The notes below the pieces were generated by a model. It ran no database searches, was not told the origin of the DNA, and saw only the letters and a program-made list of their open reading frames with translations. 64,000 nucleotides of DNA from Linanthus parryae (taxonomy: Eukaryota; Streptophyta; Magnoliopsida; Ericales; Polemoniaceae), in the NCBI GenBank assembly GCA_023055425.1, contig JALGPY010000004.1, positions 114,059,504 to 114,123,503 on the forward strand, read 5' to 3'. Of this stretch, positions 12,931 through 23,579 are shown piece by piece; within the stretch, counting starts at the first letter, position 1, and every line of letters starts with the position of its first letter. Made by a program: the position numbers and the translations under genes.

Positions 12931-14762
12931 GTTGGTAGCACTTAAAGCTTGGGTGTATGTGGGGGATAGGTTCCAAGTTCGAATCTCTTAGGATACATTT
13001 CTTTTTATACAAGTTTAAAATCATTTTTTTTACTCATCTTCACTCTAAAATAAAAGTATATTTTTCTTACTTATTTTTATAAGTTTGTAACAAATTAGAA
13101 TAAGTTATTTACCATTAATAACTTTGTTATTTATTTTAAATAAAAGTTAGTTAGTTTATAACCTATATTCTCTACTAAGGCTTGTTTGGTTGGGAAAAAC
13201 TACTATTTGAATAAAAAGTGTTTTTGGGATAAAATAATATGCTTCTCTACCCTAAATAATAAAAGGGATATTTTATCTAATCTTATATGTTATATTTATA
13301 TAGTTATAGCCTAGTATGTTTTCTTTACAAATAATAAACATTAGATTTATAAAGCATATTTTATTATAAAAGAGGTTGTTCGCGTTAGCAAAGGTTGGGG
13401 AGAGTTAGTAAGAGATTTATTTCTTTTACCTATATGACTTTGTGTGCAATGTGTTGATTAGGATATTATTAAATTTGTAGGAAACGAATTCTCCGACGAA
13501 GGATACGTCGAATACTACGATTGATTTGTTGTGATTGCTATTTGTTGAGGTAAGTAAACATTCCAGGCCTAGCGCCCATATCTTCTTTCGTGTCAAACTG
13601 CTTTCGTGATTTATTGTCTCAAAATTTGAATATCTACTTGAAGTGTTTATTTGAGAAATTTTACTGATTTTACAAAGGTGACGATGTCACAACTATCACA
13701 TGATAAATTAATAAACCGTAAAGACGTAAAGTGGAATAGTTGTACCCGGGATCAATGTTATGAGATTGGTCGATGTGGACTGCGGTCTCTCGACCCACTT
13801 TATTTTATTTTGCTCGGTCGCAACCGCCCCGAGTTTGCTCCAGTACTTACCTCTCTGGCCGCAAGAAGTCTTAGGGGGGTGTCGACACTTATGGTCTGGT
13901 AGCCGGTTATTAGTAGATCTTCCCCGTGTCAACATGGTAATATATGTTTTCTGAATGATGGACCTTTATGATTGAGAATTGGAAGTCCCGGTTGGACAAG
14001 TGAGGAAGTTTGGGAATATTTCCCCAATGGAGATACTAAAGTGAAAAGAGTTTGGGAATGTTTCCCCACAAGTGAAGTGACAAAAGGAAAAGATTTGTGA
14101 ATTCTTATTTCATACGTATACTCTTACTCGAATTCTTTACTCTTCAAACTCATGTGTCATTTTTAAACTGCTTCATAATCTGTTTACATGCTCGGGTGTT
14201 GCTTACTCAGTATTTTCCGCTGACTTTGGAAACTGTGGTGTTTCTTTTTGTTTCTGCACCACAGGTTTAGGTGGAAGCATGGATCTGGGGAAAATCGAGA
14301 CACATCACTTTAGTAAATTTAAATTTGACATCTAGACTTGTTTTATTTAGTAGTTGAATTTCAGATTGGAATAATGCCCATGTTTGTGGCGAGACAAGTT
14401 TTAAAGTTTTAATTAATATATTATGGATTTGGTTTGGATATTCTGATATAAAATCTCCTTGTATCCGGGTTTAATCTCGGGTACGGAGTGACATCCCCGG
14501 GCTTCCGGTTTGGCGGTTTTGGGGGTGTTACAACGGCAGCGACCCGAAACACCCACCCGAAGACACACACTAGTGATGCTCTCAAAGGTTCTCAAATTTG
14601 TCCCTGTGTGTGTGTGTGCTTGAGTACCAAAAAACAAAGTCCTTTAAATAATGATGTTGCCCATTACCAAAACTTGAACTCCAAGCCAAGTGAAACCTGC
14701 TGCACCACCGCTCACATGGCAATCAAAAGTTGGAAACAATTAGTTTCCAAAACACCAACTTT

Positions 14763-15848
14763 TGTGTCCTAGTACTTTGTATTTCCTACTTCCGCCCTTG
14801 CTTATCACTATAGCAATGGGCAACGATAACTTCACTAACCGCAATCAAAGCTCTTCCCCTTCACACATATATGATGAGTGAACCCGTGGGAAATAACAAT
14901 TTAAATGACAGTTAGTAATCTATTTCTCATTTATGGCATTTTATAGATATATATATATATATATATATATAAACAAGTGATACAGAACCTTATAGACGTA
15001 GGTCCGACCTTGAAGATTTCGAGGACGCTTGGACAGGGTGTTGGAAACAACTCTTCATTTGACAGTACTTCTTTGTTCCATCAAGTTGGGGTTTTGAGAT
15101 TGTTCCTCAACAAACTTCGGAGCAGCCATGACCCTCATGAGCTGGAACTGCCACGCCTCGGGACAGTCTTCCGCAGTTCGAACAGCTCCTCCTTTGTTCC
15201 CTTTTGGAAATCTCGGGCTTACTATTGTTAACCATAATTAAGAATGGTTGTCATGCCTAGTGTCTCCACCAAATCAAGTTGCATATGCTTTTTGTTGTGT
15301 TCAAGGCCTCTTCGGCCTTAAGAAGGTCCATTGGAGTAAGTATTATTTCTTTATCTTTTGCTTCTTGGTGCTAACTGTTCCTACTGTAGGCAGATGTGCA
15401 ACAACTTGCACCCTTAACGAAGCTCTTGATAGCTTCTATCTTGCCTTTTGGCAACCTTGGATCAGTTCGAAATCAACAAAACCGGATGATTTTCTCGTCC
15501 AACCAGTTGGTTCACATGATGCCGCCCCTCGGGTCAATGACTGCCCAAGTCTCTTTTCTCCACTTCCTACTCCAGTGTTCAATCTAAATTCAGTGAACAA
15601 ATCCAGCACCGACATCAACATTTCCACGTCGGGTATTAACACAAGTAACAATTTGGGAAGACATCTAGTATTGATCAAGCACCTCTTCAACTTTCAATTT
15701 ATAGTGTCTTGTTGTAGTCTTGATGTAGTTTGTTTTCTGTCGTCGCAAGGGCTTGTTGCTTGTAACAACCAAGTGACTAGTTGTATTGTTTGTTTGTACT
15801 GTCGCTTGTTTAATTGAAATTATGATGCTATTTCGATTAAAAAAAAAA
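14763..15848 (+). mobile_element. Internally deleted LINE with poly-A tail
   Basis: A 1.09-kb insertion in the right LTR ends in ten A's (15839-15848) and is flanked by CAACTTT (14756-14762 and 15849-15855), which shows target-primed retrotransposition. At 15128 a frame begins MTLMSWNCHASGQ, the usual start of a plant LINE ORF2 endonuclease (MSWNCRGLG), but it stops after about 37 codons. The rest looks like LINE 3' sequence. A 189-codon frame at 15248-15817 has no recognisable domain. It is a copy that lost most of ORF2. Confidence 0.7.
14947..14972. repeat. (AT)n microsatellite
   Basis: An uninterrupted AT dinucleotide tract inside the LINE-derived insertion. Confidence 0.9.
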
Positions 15849-16107
15849 CAACTTTGACTTTGACTTTGCATTGGACAAACTTACCAAACCTAACAATGTT
15901 TGGTCAATAGGACACTAAATTTGAACTCTATAAGCGGACTGCTCATGTGTCCACGAAGTCCTATCCCCATGGACTAGCTTTCATTTTTTCTTTTTCTCAA
16001 AATTGATAGTTTAATATCATTTCCGCTACTTAAAACTATACGACACAAAAGCTTTTAGTGTCGAATAAATAAGGCCTCCTGAGGATGTCGTCTCAACTGC
16101 AGGAATT

Positions 16108-16181
16108 GGTTTCGTGGTGTAGTTGGTTATCACGTCAGTCTAACACACTGAAGGTCTCCGGTTCGAACCCGGGCGAAGCCA
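16108..16181 (+). tRNA. tRNA-Val(AAC)
   Basis: A complete 74-nt cloverleaf. The acceptor stem GGTTTCG pairs with CGAAGCC, discriminator A. The anticodon stem TCAGT/ACTGA encloses the loop CTAACAC with anticodon AAC (valine). The T arm CTCCGGTTCGAACCCGGG holds the B box; the D arm TGGTGTAGTTGGTTATCAC holds the A box. CCA is not encoded, as in nuclear genes. T-rich sequence (16187-16191) just downstream can end polymerase III transcription. It sits outside the transposon nest, so it is likely a normal host gene. Confidence 0.96.
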
Positions 16182-16370
16182 TAAAATTTTTCATTTCCTA
16201 AAATTATAATTTTTACGTTCAACTCTAATGCTCACCATAAATTCTTGGTTCTTTAGGCTTTAGCCTCATTTTGGAGGCCAGTTATAGTAGTAGTTCGATC
16301 CTTTTGCTGCCTACGTCTCGGTAAGTCCACAATAAAATACATACATACATACAACTTAACTAGATGATGA

Positions 16371-16800
16371 GTTGATACGGGTCAAATGTGTCATCTTCAA
16401 CCGTTTTATATATTTATTTATCGAATTAGTATTATCAGTTAGATAGTATATTGTGTAATTAGGTTAATTAGTTAAACAACGATCGGGTTTTCTTTAACAG
16501 ATCTTTTTCGGGCCTGTTAGGTAGAACCGTCTAGGTAAGAGTTGGCTTTATTTTTCTATTTAAACAGTGTAATTGCTCAGTTTTAGGCATCGAAGAAGAA
16601 AATAAAGTTACGTCTAACCTCCAGGGTTCGACCTAACGGGCCCGGGAAAGAACCGTTAAAGAAAACCCGGTCGTTATTTAAATAATTAACCTAATCAAAC
16701 TAATTATTAATAAACTATCAAATTGATAATACTAATTAGATAAATAAATATATAAAACGACTGAAGATGACACAGTTGAGCTGTATCATGAGTACTTAGA
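16371..16800. repeat. Large imperfect palindrome (foldback element)
   Basis: The left arm, about 16373-16560, and the reverse complement of about 16610-16795 match over roughly 180 bases: TGATAC at the tip, GTGTCATCTTCA, GTTTTATATATTTATTTATC, AATTAGTATTATCA, GGGTTTTCTTTAACGG and CC(T)GTTAGGT. The unique loop is only about 50 bases. This could be a foldback-type MITE or a hairpin small-RNA source. A one-arm relative sits near 3690-3895. Confidence 0.75.
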
Positions 16801-16886
16801 CCGATCATCGAACAAAAACTGTAATTGACTCGATCAATCCATCAATCACTTGTCATGTCATGTAGCACGTGCAAGATGTGTGTGTG

Positions 16887-16887
16887 T

Positions 16888-16934
<47 letters not shown>
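16887..16934 (+). repeat. Poly-T tract
   Basis: About 46 consecutive T's with a TGTG repeat just upstream. It could be the poly-A tail of a minus-strand retroposon, but no body is recognisable next to it. Confidence 0.9.
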
Positions 16935-16938
<4 letters not shown>

Positions 16939-17432
16939 AAAGGTGCAAGATGTTAAACACTCACGAAAACCAGCATATGTACTTGTTAGCCCTATCGATA
17001 ACTCTTACAGTACCTCTAGCTCCAGAACTCATTGCTGCTTCAGGATTCGAGAGTAAAAAGACAATAACTTTTCTCTCTGTTCAGTACTACATTGGCGATA
17101 TGGGCTGATTGATAAAGTTGGGCGTCTATCTTCATGAAACTAACAAGTAACAATGATCTGATTGTATACCATTAGGTGCTGTATATATGTTGACAGGGGA
17201 GGTCTCTGGGTAGGGAGCATTGAAACCCTTCCTTTCCAAGTTGAAGAGGATTCAAATGAATCGATGCACAAAATCGGTAGAACTTGCCCAAGGTACATTA
17301 CAGGCATTTTCACTATTGAATAAACGAATTAAATATTTAATAAAAAGAAGTAAAGAACGGATGAAACAATCAAATTTTATAGTAGAGCGCTCATTTCCAT
17401 TATTTATGGAAAACGATATTTTGCATTTCCGT

Positions 17433-17506
17433 GGTCCCGTAGCTCAGTTGGTTAGAGCATCGGTCTTATGAGCCGAAGGTCGCGGGTTCGAGCCCCGCCG
17501 GGACCA
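17433..17506 (+). tRNA. tRNA-like cloverleaf, anticodon UAU
   Basis: A full cloverleaf can be drawn: acceptor GGTCCCG with CGGGACC, discriminator A; D arm AGCTCAGTTGGTTAGAGC; anticodon stem TCGGT/GCCGA with loop CTTATGA; T arm GCGGGTTCGAGCCCCGC. Read literally the anticodon is UAU (Ile, AUA codon). It lacks the intron usual for plant nuclear tRNA-Ile(UAU) and does not resemble that gene. One C-to-T change from CAU would give this loop, so a decayed methionine-type or organelle-derived tRNA copy is an alternative. Internal A and B boxes look usable. I cannot settle its identity by eye. Confidence 0.7.
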
Positions 17507-17879
17507 TCATTCTTATTTTTTTCCTCAGACGAGAAGAAATTGTCACACCTAAAATATTCATTTTTATCGTACTTTGAATTTTCACTTTTCGGAATCTCAA
17601 TTGTTAAAATCTAAGTTCCAAATAAATAATCCTGTATAGCCTGTCCTTATTAGCAAACAAAGAAAACTCACTCATGACATTGTTATCAATAATTTGATTA
17701 CTTAGTTGGTTTCATGTATCTGATCAATTTTAGAAATAGGGGCTAAAACAGGCACAACTTTGAGTTCCACTGATTGGACTAAGCTTAAATCCCTAAAACT
17801 CAAGGCAAGGTACACACTAATAGTTCCATTAATCTTTTCTAGACAACAACCAATATTAGGTCCTTTACCAACATACATA

Positions 17880-18106
17880 CCACTCCGTCCCAGGTGCTTT
17901 GCACCATTGGACTTTTTGACCCGTAATTGGGTCATTTTGACTCAATGATTAGGATGGTAAAATGATGCAATTTTTTATTAACTTTTTTATGATCGTGTAG
18001 AATCAGAGTTACTCTACAACACTCCAAAATAATTATTTAAAATTATAAAGTTTTGCTATCCAAATTATAAAAATCCAAATGGTGCAAAAGAGTTGGGACG
18101 GAGTGG
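17880..18106. mobile_element. Stowaway-type (Tc1/mariner) MITE
   Basis: A 227-bp element with terminal inverted repeats CCACTCCGTCCCA and TGGGACGGAGTGG, flanked by the dinucleotide TA on both sides (17878-17879, 18107-18108). The TA duplication and CTCCGTCCC-type ends are characteristic of Stowaway MITEs. An inner repeat GGTGCTTTGCACCATT / ATGGTGCAAAAGAG extends the arms. Confidence 0.9.
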
Positions 18107-18108
18107 TA

Positions 18109-19337
18109 GATGCTTTGTTAACCTCTTAGATTGTTAACAACTACTACAATTACTTTTGAAAATAAGTAATTTGTCCTACCACATCACTGTACTACTATGG
18201 TACTGAATGTTATCACATATGCACATTTTTTCGTGGCATACACGATTTAACATAAATAGTAACTCCGTTGATGCTAATGAATCGGATTAGAAGATCAACC
18301 AAAAGGCAAAGGTTCTTGAGATTTTGTGATTGAACTATACAAATGCAAAACTTAATCACTACACATCTTGTTTCGTGAAGGGACTAGTAATATGATAATC
18401 AAATTGAACAAATAAATCAAAGCATAGAAAATTTAAGCGGCTCTGGCTTTTGATGTTGATAAGGCAACTAAACTATTTTGTCTTGGGGTTTAGCCAGCTA
18501 AGAGATTTCATATATTGTGGCTTGATGGATGGTGTAACCCCCAATCTAAAATATTAGTACTAGTATAGTATACCCCTGGCCTTGAAGGAATCCCTAATGA
18601 TGAGAGAGACCTTTTAATATTACTACCAAATTTTCCATTTTGTCCTATTAAGTGGAGAGTATGGAATAATATTTTGCAAGCTAGCAAAAGAGGCTGATGA
18701 CCCCATAACTTGCCTAGTTATGAACTGCCATTGCCTGTACAATTTTTAAAGATAACTCTCTGATCTTCTGGAAAATTCACTCTCAAGGCATCTTCTCTCT
18801 CCATCCTCTATCGTTAAATATTATATATATATATATATATATATAATTAGGTAGCTACAAAAAGAATTTGATGTCAGCTGAAAACTACTGTTAAAGAATG
18901 TGTGAAACATTATTGCCTACCTGAAAATAAATAACTTTTGTTTATACTGTGATGGTTCGGGCTAGCTCTTGCGCGCCTAGACTAACCCATGAGACCGTAA
19001 AAATACATGCAGTTGTCCGCATGTGACCATGTGAATACCCGGTCAGAGCCAAACCGGACCGACCGACCGGAAATGGACGGTTAAGTTTGAGAAAACCGGT
19101 TACTTGATTAAGTCATGGTAAAGAGTTCTCCAATCCGAATAAATTAGGATGTGGGAGAAATATAGATTTAACTCAGTCAAACCGGCCCGCGAACACCCCT
19201 GGTACCTCAGGAACAGTTTCTATCATTTACTCTTCGTAAAACAAGCTACAACTATTCAACAAAAAAGAAACATGATTCCTGAAAACTTAACTTTTCAGAT
19301 GGAAGTTAACTGAAAACAAAACTTGAAATATTACATA
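18109..19337. other. Non-coding interval
   Basis: No gene, RNA or clear element was found. There is an AT dinucleotide run at about 18822-18844. Confidence 0.6.
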
Positions 19338-19762
19338 TGTTCTAATCTGGGTGTATTCGAGCAAGAACGATTAAACGAAATCAAGAATAAAGAGACAAAT
19401 TTAGCGTGGTTTACTAACGGATCCCCTAAAGAATTTGTTAGCTGCATCCACGGTAAAGATCCGAATTTTATTGAAAGAGAACTCAATTACAATGCACACC
19501 CCGGTCACAACGACCACGTCGGCCACCCCGATACACCACACTCTAGTAAGTCACGACTCAAGGTCCTTATATAATCTTGGAATACCGACTTAATGGCCAA
19601 TAAATAAAGAAGATACCAAAACGAACAAGAAAACAATATTCATCCGACCCTATCAAACTGTTCGGATCCGTCGAACTGTCTTGCCAATTTTGACCGTGTT
19701 TGCTCGTTGCTACAATCTTCGATGATTGGCCAATTCATTGCTTGGTGGAATCACTCATAACA
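19338..19762 (-). mobile_element. Solo LTR, same family as 8992-9488
   Basis: Starts TGTTCTAATCTGG and ends CACTCATAACA. It shares GTATTCGAGCAAGAACGA, TTTAGCGTGGTTTACTAACG and CAATTACAATGCAC with the LTRs of the 8992-15895 element. Flanking 5-mers are ACATA and GCATA, a target duplication with one change. There is no internal region. Orientation is assigned by comparison with the complete element. Confidence 0.75.
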
Positions 19763-21635
19763 GCATATAAATTGACTTGTTTGGAAAAGCAAAGGTTTTT
19801 AGGTATTTAGCAAAAACACCCATGAAACAACTCCCAAAAATATGGTTTGATCAGATTTACCAATAAATTCATTTAAAAAAAATTAGGACCTCTTTCTGAA
19901 ATGATGTTGTTCAACCTGAAATCGTTCAAAGTCATATATATATATTTGTACTGGTACTTTTTAGCTAAATTAGAAGTCAGTGCATACATGGTCACTCATT
20001 GGGATTATGGTTTTGGACACTGGTAAGTCAGCAGTGCTCAGGAGAACAAGAGTTAGGTGAACAGCCACACTTATAGGGTAGTGGAATTGAAGAGAACCAT
20101 AGCTTAAGGTGCCATCACCACTCATTAAGTTTGGTGGTGTCCTCAAGTGAGCTCTACATTTGCCAAACTCTTATTCCATCCAAAACTCTGCTTATTCCAT
20201 GCCTCACCATGTGCTCACCCAAAATAAACAAATCTCAAAGGATGGAGATGGCTCTAGACCTCACCCCTATACACATCTCTCAAAATCTTGTCATTATTGC
20301 AAGCTTTTGTTTCCTATACATGACACATGCACAAATCTTTGTCCTGATTTTTGATGTATGATGAGCCTAGAAAGACGGGGAGTTTCATGTTTATTTGCTC
20401 TCTCTCTAGTCTCTATCATATGATTATTATGCCCCTAAAAACCAATTATAGTGCCTAAGTGTACTTAAACATTAACAGATTGGAGTTATTAGGCAACAGA
20501 TTCGGTGATCTTTGCTACCATTTGATGAGGATTTAGTACACAACTTGCATGTAAACAAATAGTAGAACCACGAATTTCACCAGCCATGCTTAGGAAATGG
20601 TAATATGGAAAGGGTAGAAAAAACTTCACCACAGTTTTGATATAAAGACACTTTCACCCCTATCCGTTTGGAAATGACACTACAGGTAAAAGGAACCATA
20701 AATTTGTTGCAGTTGGGCTAAAATGAATGTTGCATAAAACTTAAATTTTGTAAAGTTGAGCGAGGACAATATTGTAACTTCTATATGGTCGAATTGGAAA
20801 AAAAATAACAAAAATAGGGATGAAATTTCAATTTTCAAAGTTTGAGTGGGGGCTTATAGCCCCCATTGGTCACCATGTAAATCCGCCCCTCAACTCCTTC
20901 AGTGTGTCAAACTTCATGACACTTCTACTTCCTGATTGTGTCATCTCACACTCTAATAGGACAAACTTGTCCCAAAGCTACTATCACTAACGGGCTTCTA
21001 GACTAATAATATCACAAGTAGAGGCTGTATTGTTCTCAATTATGGCACACTAAAAGGAGAGGGGGGAAGTGTCACTTCTCAAACTAGAAGCGGGCGAAGG
21101 TGTCTTTGCATCAAACTTGACGAGGTGAAAGTGTCTTTTACCCATATTGAATGTTCAAGCCGCGCACAATTTTTTCCTTGTTGGGGATGCGAAAATACAT
21201 TCTTTTCAAATTATACTGACTTAAAGAAATAAATGATTCCAGCGAATGAAACATTGTCAATAAGACAATAATGCGTGTGAAAGTGTTCTTTAACTAAAGC
21301 CTTTGAGAATTTTAGTTTAGCTCTGCGGTAGTTGCCTAATCAAATTACGAGCCTTTGAGAATTCTGTCCTTATTTTTGCGGTAGTTGCCTAATCAAATTA
21401 CAAAAATATAAGATTGAAACTTAAAATTTAAATAGACTTGAATCTAAAACCCCAATAGCCCTCAAAAAATTTAAATTGGGAAGCTAAATTGGTAGGTGGA
21501 GAAAGAAACTACCAAAATTAATTAGTTGCTGTCACACTACCAAATGGTTTAATATTAAGCCTAATTGCCCTCCCAAAAGAAACCTTTAATAAAAACAGTT
21601 GAAAGCTTCTCTCTCCTTCAACAACCACCCCTCTA
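19763..21635. other. Intergenic DNA upstream of the PADRE gene
   Basis: No convincing coding sequence. Two related ~60-base segments containing GGTAGTTGCCTAATCAAATTAC occur at about 21327-21349 and 21380-21402, a short direct repeat. Confidence 0.5.
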
Positions 21636-21643
21636 CATATAAT
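21636..21643 (+). promoter_or_regulatory. TATA-like box of the PADRE gene
   Basis: CATATAAT about 130 bases upstream of the start codon, followed by a pyrimidine-rich leader that includes a CT repeat at about 21749-21761. This fits a plant core promoter with a CT-rich 5' UTR. Confidence 0.55.
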
Positions 21644-21771
21644 CTACACTCCAAACCAGGCTGTTATCTATCAACCTCACCTTCCCTCATTTTACAAGTC
21701 CCACACTCTCTTCTCACAAACAGAGCATCACCCTCCAATTCCCAAACCTCTCTCTCTCTCTGTGATCTCAA

Positions 21772-22248
21772 ATGGGTAATGCAGCAATGTGTGCTCCTTC
21801 AATGACCTCACATGGGGTAATCAAGGTGTTGCTCAGTGATGGGAGATTAGAAATCTACACAAGGCCAGTGAAAGCTGCAGAGCTGATGGTGGAGAACCCC
21901 GGGCAGTTCATCTGTGAGTCAACCCATCTCAAGGTCGGTCAACGCATTCCGGGACTTCTCGCTGACGACGAACTAGAGCTCCGGCAGGTTTACTTTGTTC
22001 TTCCCATGGATATGCTCTACTCTGTTCTGACCCACGAAGAGTTGAAAGCCATCACGTACAGAGCATCCAAGGCCATGAGGCATGGGAGTTTGAAATTCGG
22101 TAAGATTTTCCCGGTGTGTATGTTTCCGTCGGAACCGAAGACGTTGGAGTCGCCGGAGAGCCAGCCGGAGAGGTTTTCCAGGCAAAGGTCGTGGATACCG
22201 GCGTTGGAGACCATTGTTGAAACGCCACCACGTAGGCCGCCTCAATGA
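21772..22248 (+). CDS. PADRE-domain (DUF4228) protein
   Basis: A 158-residue intronless gene. Residues 1-7 are MGNAAMC, a classical N-myristoylation start with a nearby Cys for palmitoylation, so membrane attachment is likely. The PADRE/DUF4228 core follows: VIKVLLSDGRLEIYTRPV (about 16-33), ELMVENPGQFICES, and the region with YFVLPMDMLYSVLTHEEL (about 73-90). The C-terminus is Pro/Ser/Arg-rich and probably disordered, ending near PRRPPQ. Family length is usually 150-200 residues, so it looks complete. PADRE proteins are plant-specific and often respond to pathogens and abiotic stress; the biochemical role is unknown. This is the only clear, undamaged host protein gene outside the transposons. 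Confidence 0.93.
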   Translation: MGNAAMCAPSMTSHGVIKVLLSDGRLEIYTRPVKAAELMVENPGQFICESTHLKVGQRIPGLLADDELELRQVYFVLPMDMLYSVLTHEELKAITYRASKAMRHGSLKFGKIFPVCMFPSEPKTLESPESQPERFSRQRSWIPALETIVETPPRRPPQ

Positions 22249-22645
22249 AATATTAGTAGTACATTTTTATTTTTATTTAAATTTGGGTTTTGAATTATTA
22301 TTAGGAGATGAATTAATGTGTGTATTATATTGTTAATATTGAGAGAAATATATAGGTGAGGCTTTTTGGTCATGTTGGAAAATGTCTTGTGCATTTTCAA
22401 GTGCTACAAGTTACAGGTAGTTCATAATTGGATTGCATGATTTCTTATGCAAAATCTTGTTTATTCTCTCGAAATCTTGTTTATTCGCTTTAGAGACTAT
22501 TTCTTAGGTTTGACCAAATAGTCTTGTAATCTTTAGTGATTATGGTTCTCATGTTAGCAATTTAATTATGGTGTCTATGGAATTTAACTTGCAATATGCT
22601 CTTCACCAATCATCTCATTCTACTTCCCCCGCGCGCTATAATGGA
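22249..22645 (+). other. 3' flank of the PADRE gene
   Basis: AT-rich 3' UTR and downstream DNA. No perfect AATAAA is seen close by; looser A/T-rich signals lie at about 22300-22350, such as the TTAATGTGTGTATTATATTG region. Confidence 0.4.
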
Positions 22646-23579
22646 TAGAGCATCTCCAATGGTTAGGTTAAAAAGTTAATTTAATTAAATTTTACATAAC
22701 TAAAGGAAATAATGAATTCCAATGGACTAACTAAATAATTCAATATTTTACATATTATATATCCTCCTCTCTACTAGTAGCTAGCTAGAAAGTATGTAGT
22801 TAAATTTTTTGTGTCTATCTCTCTCCTATTTTAATTTAATAAATATATATTTTTACAATTCAATACACATAAAGTTATATAAAATACATAATATCATTGG
22901 AGCAAACACCAAAAAATCATGTTAGTTAAAAGAGCCGTGCTAGAGGGACAAAAAAAAACAAAAATTTGAACAATAAGTGATGTGCCATATGCCACATCAG
23001 TAGATGTCCAAATAAACACCCTGATTTATTGTTTAAAATTTCTTCATAATCTTCACATTGAGATCTTGGGTGGGTTTGGTATGACTTATTTCCAGCTTAT
23101 AGTTCACTTTGGACTTTTAATCTGTTTTGGACTTTTCTGAAAGGTTTTGTATGACTTTTTTATGCCAGCTTTTGAATTTTGGCATTTGGCTTTGAAGTGT
23201 AAAACTGAGATCTGAAAAAAGTTGGGTTTCATGAACTTTTTTGGACTTTTTTCTTCTTAAACAATAGAAATGACCAATTCGCCCATATATTTTTTTGTAT
23301 TAACATACTACAACAACTATTTAGACATACTATAATTTTATTAGTAAATATAAAGATTATTATTTTTTTTTTGAAAATACCGTCATCATCATAGAAGGAG
23401 AACAAAGTACAACCATCTCCAACAGGGAGAGAAAGCGTCCAAACACTACAACAAGACCAAATAACTGAAGAACAACACTACAAGACAAAACGAAAGAACT
23501 AAGGGAACTACACACTAGCAGCTACAAGCCAACGACCACAACTACTAAACTAGAAGACCTACAACAAGACAGGAAAAAA

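Noticed and set aside
15248..15817. 189-codon plus-strand protein
   Set aside because: It lies within the polyadenylated LINE relic, has no domain, and its composition is that of translated 3' sequence.
16887..16934. Poly-T as the tail of a minus-strand LINE
   Set aside because: No LINE sequence or target duplication is visible beside it.
17220..17471. 83-codon frame before the second tRNA-like unit as a plastid or mitochondrial gene
   Set aside because: The lysine-rich sequence suggested organelle DNA but I could match no organelle protein by eye, so origin is left open.
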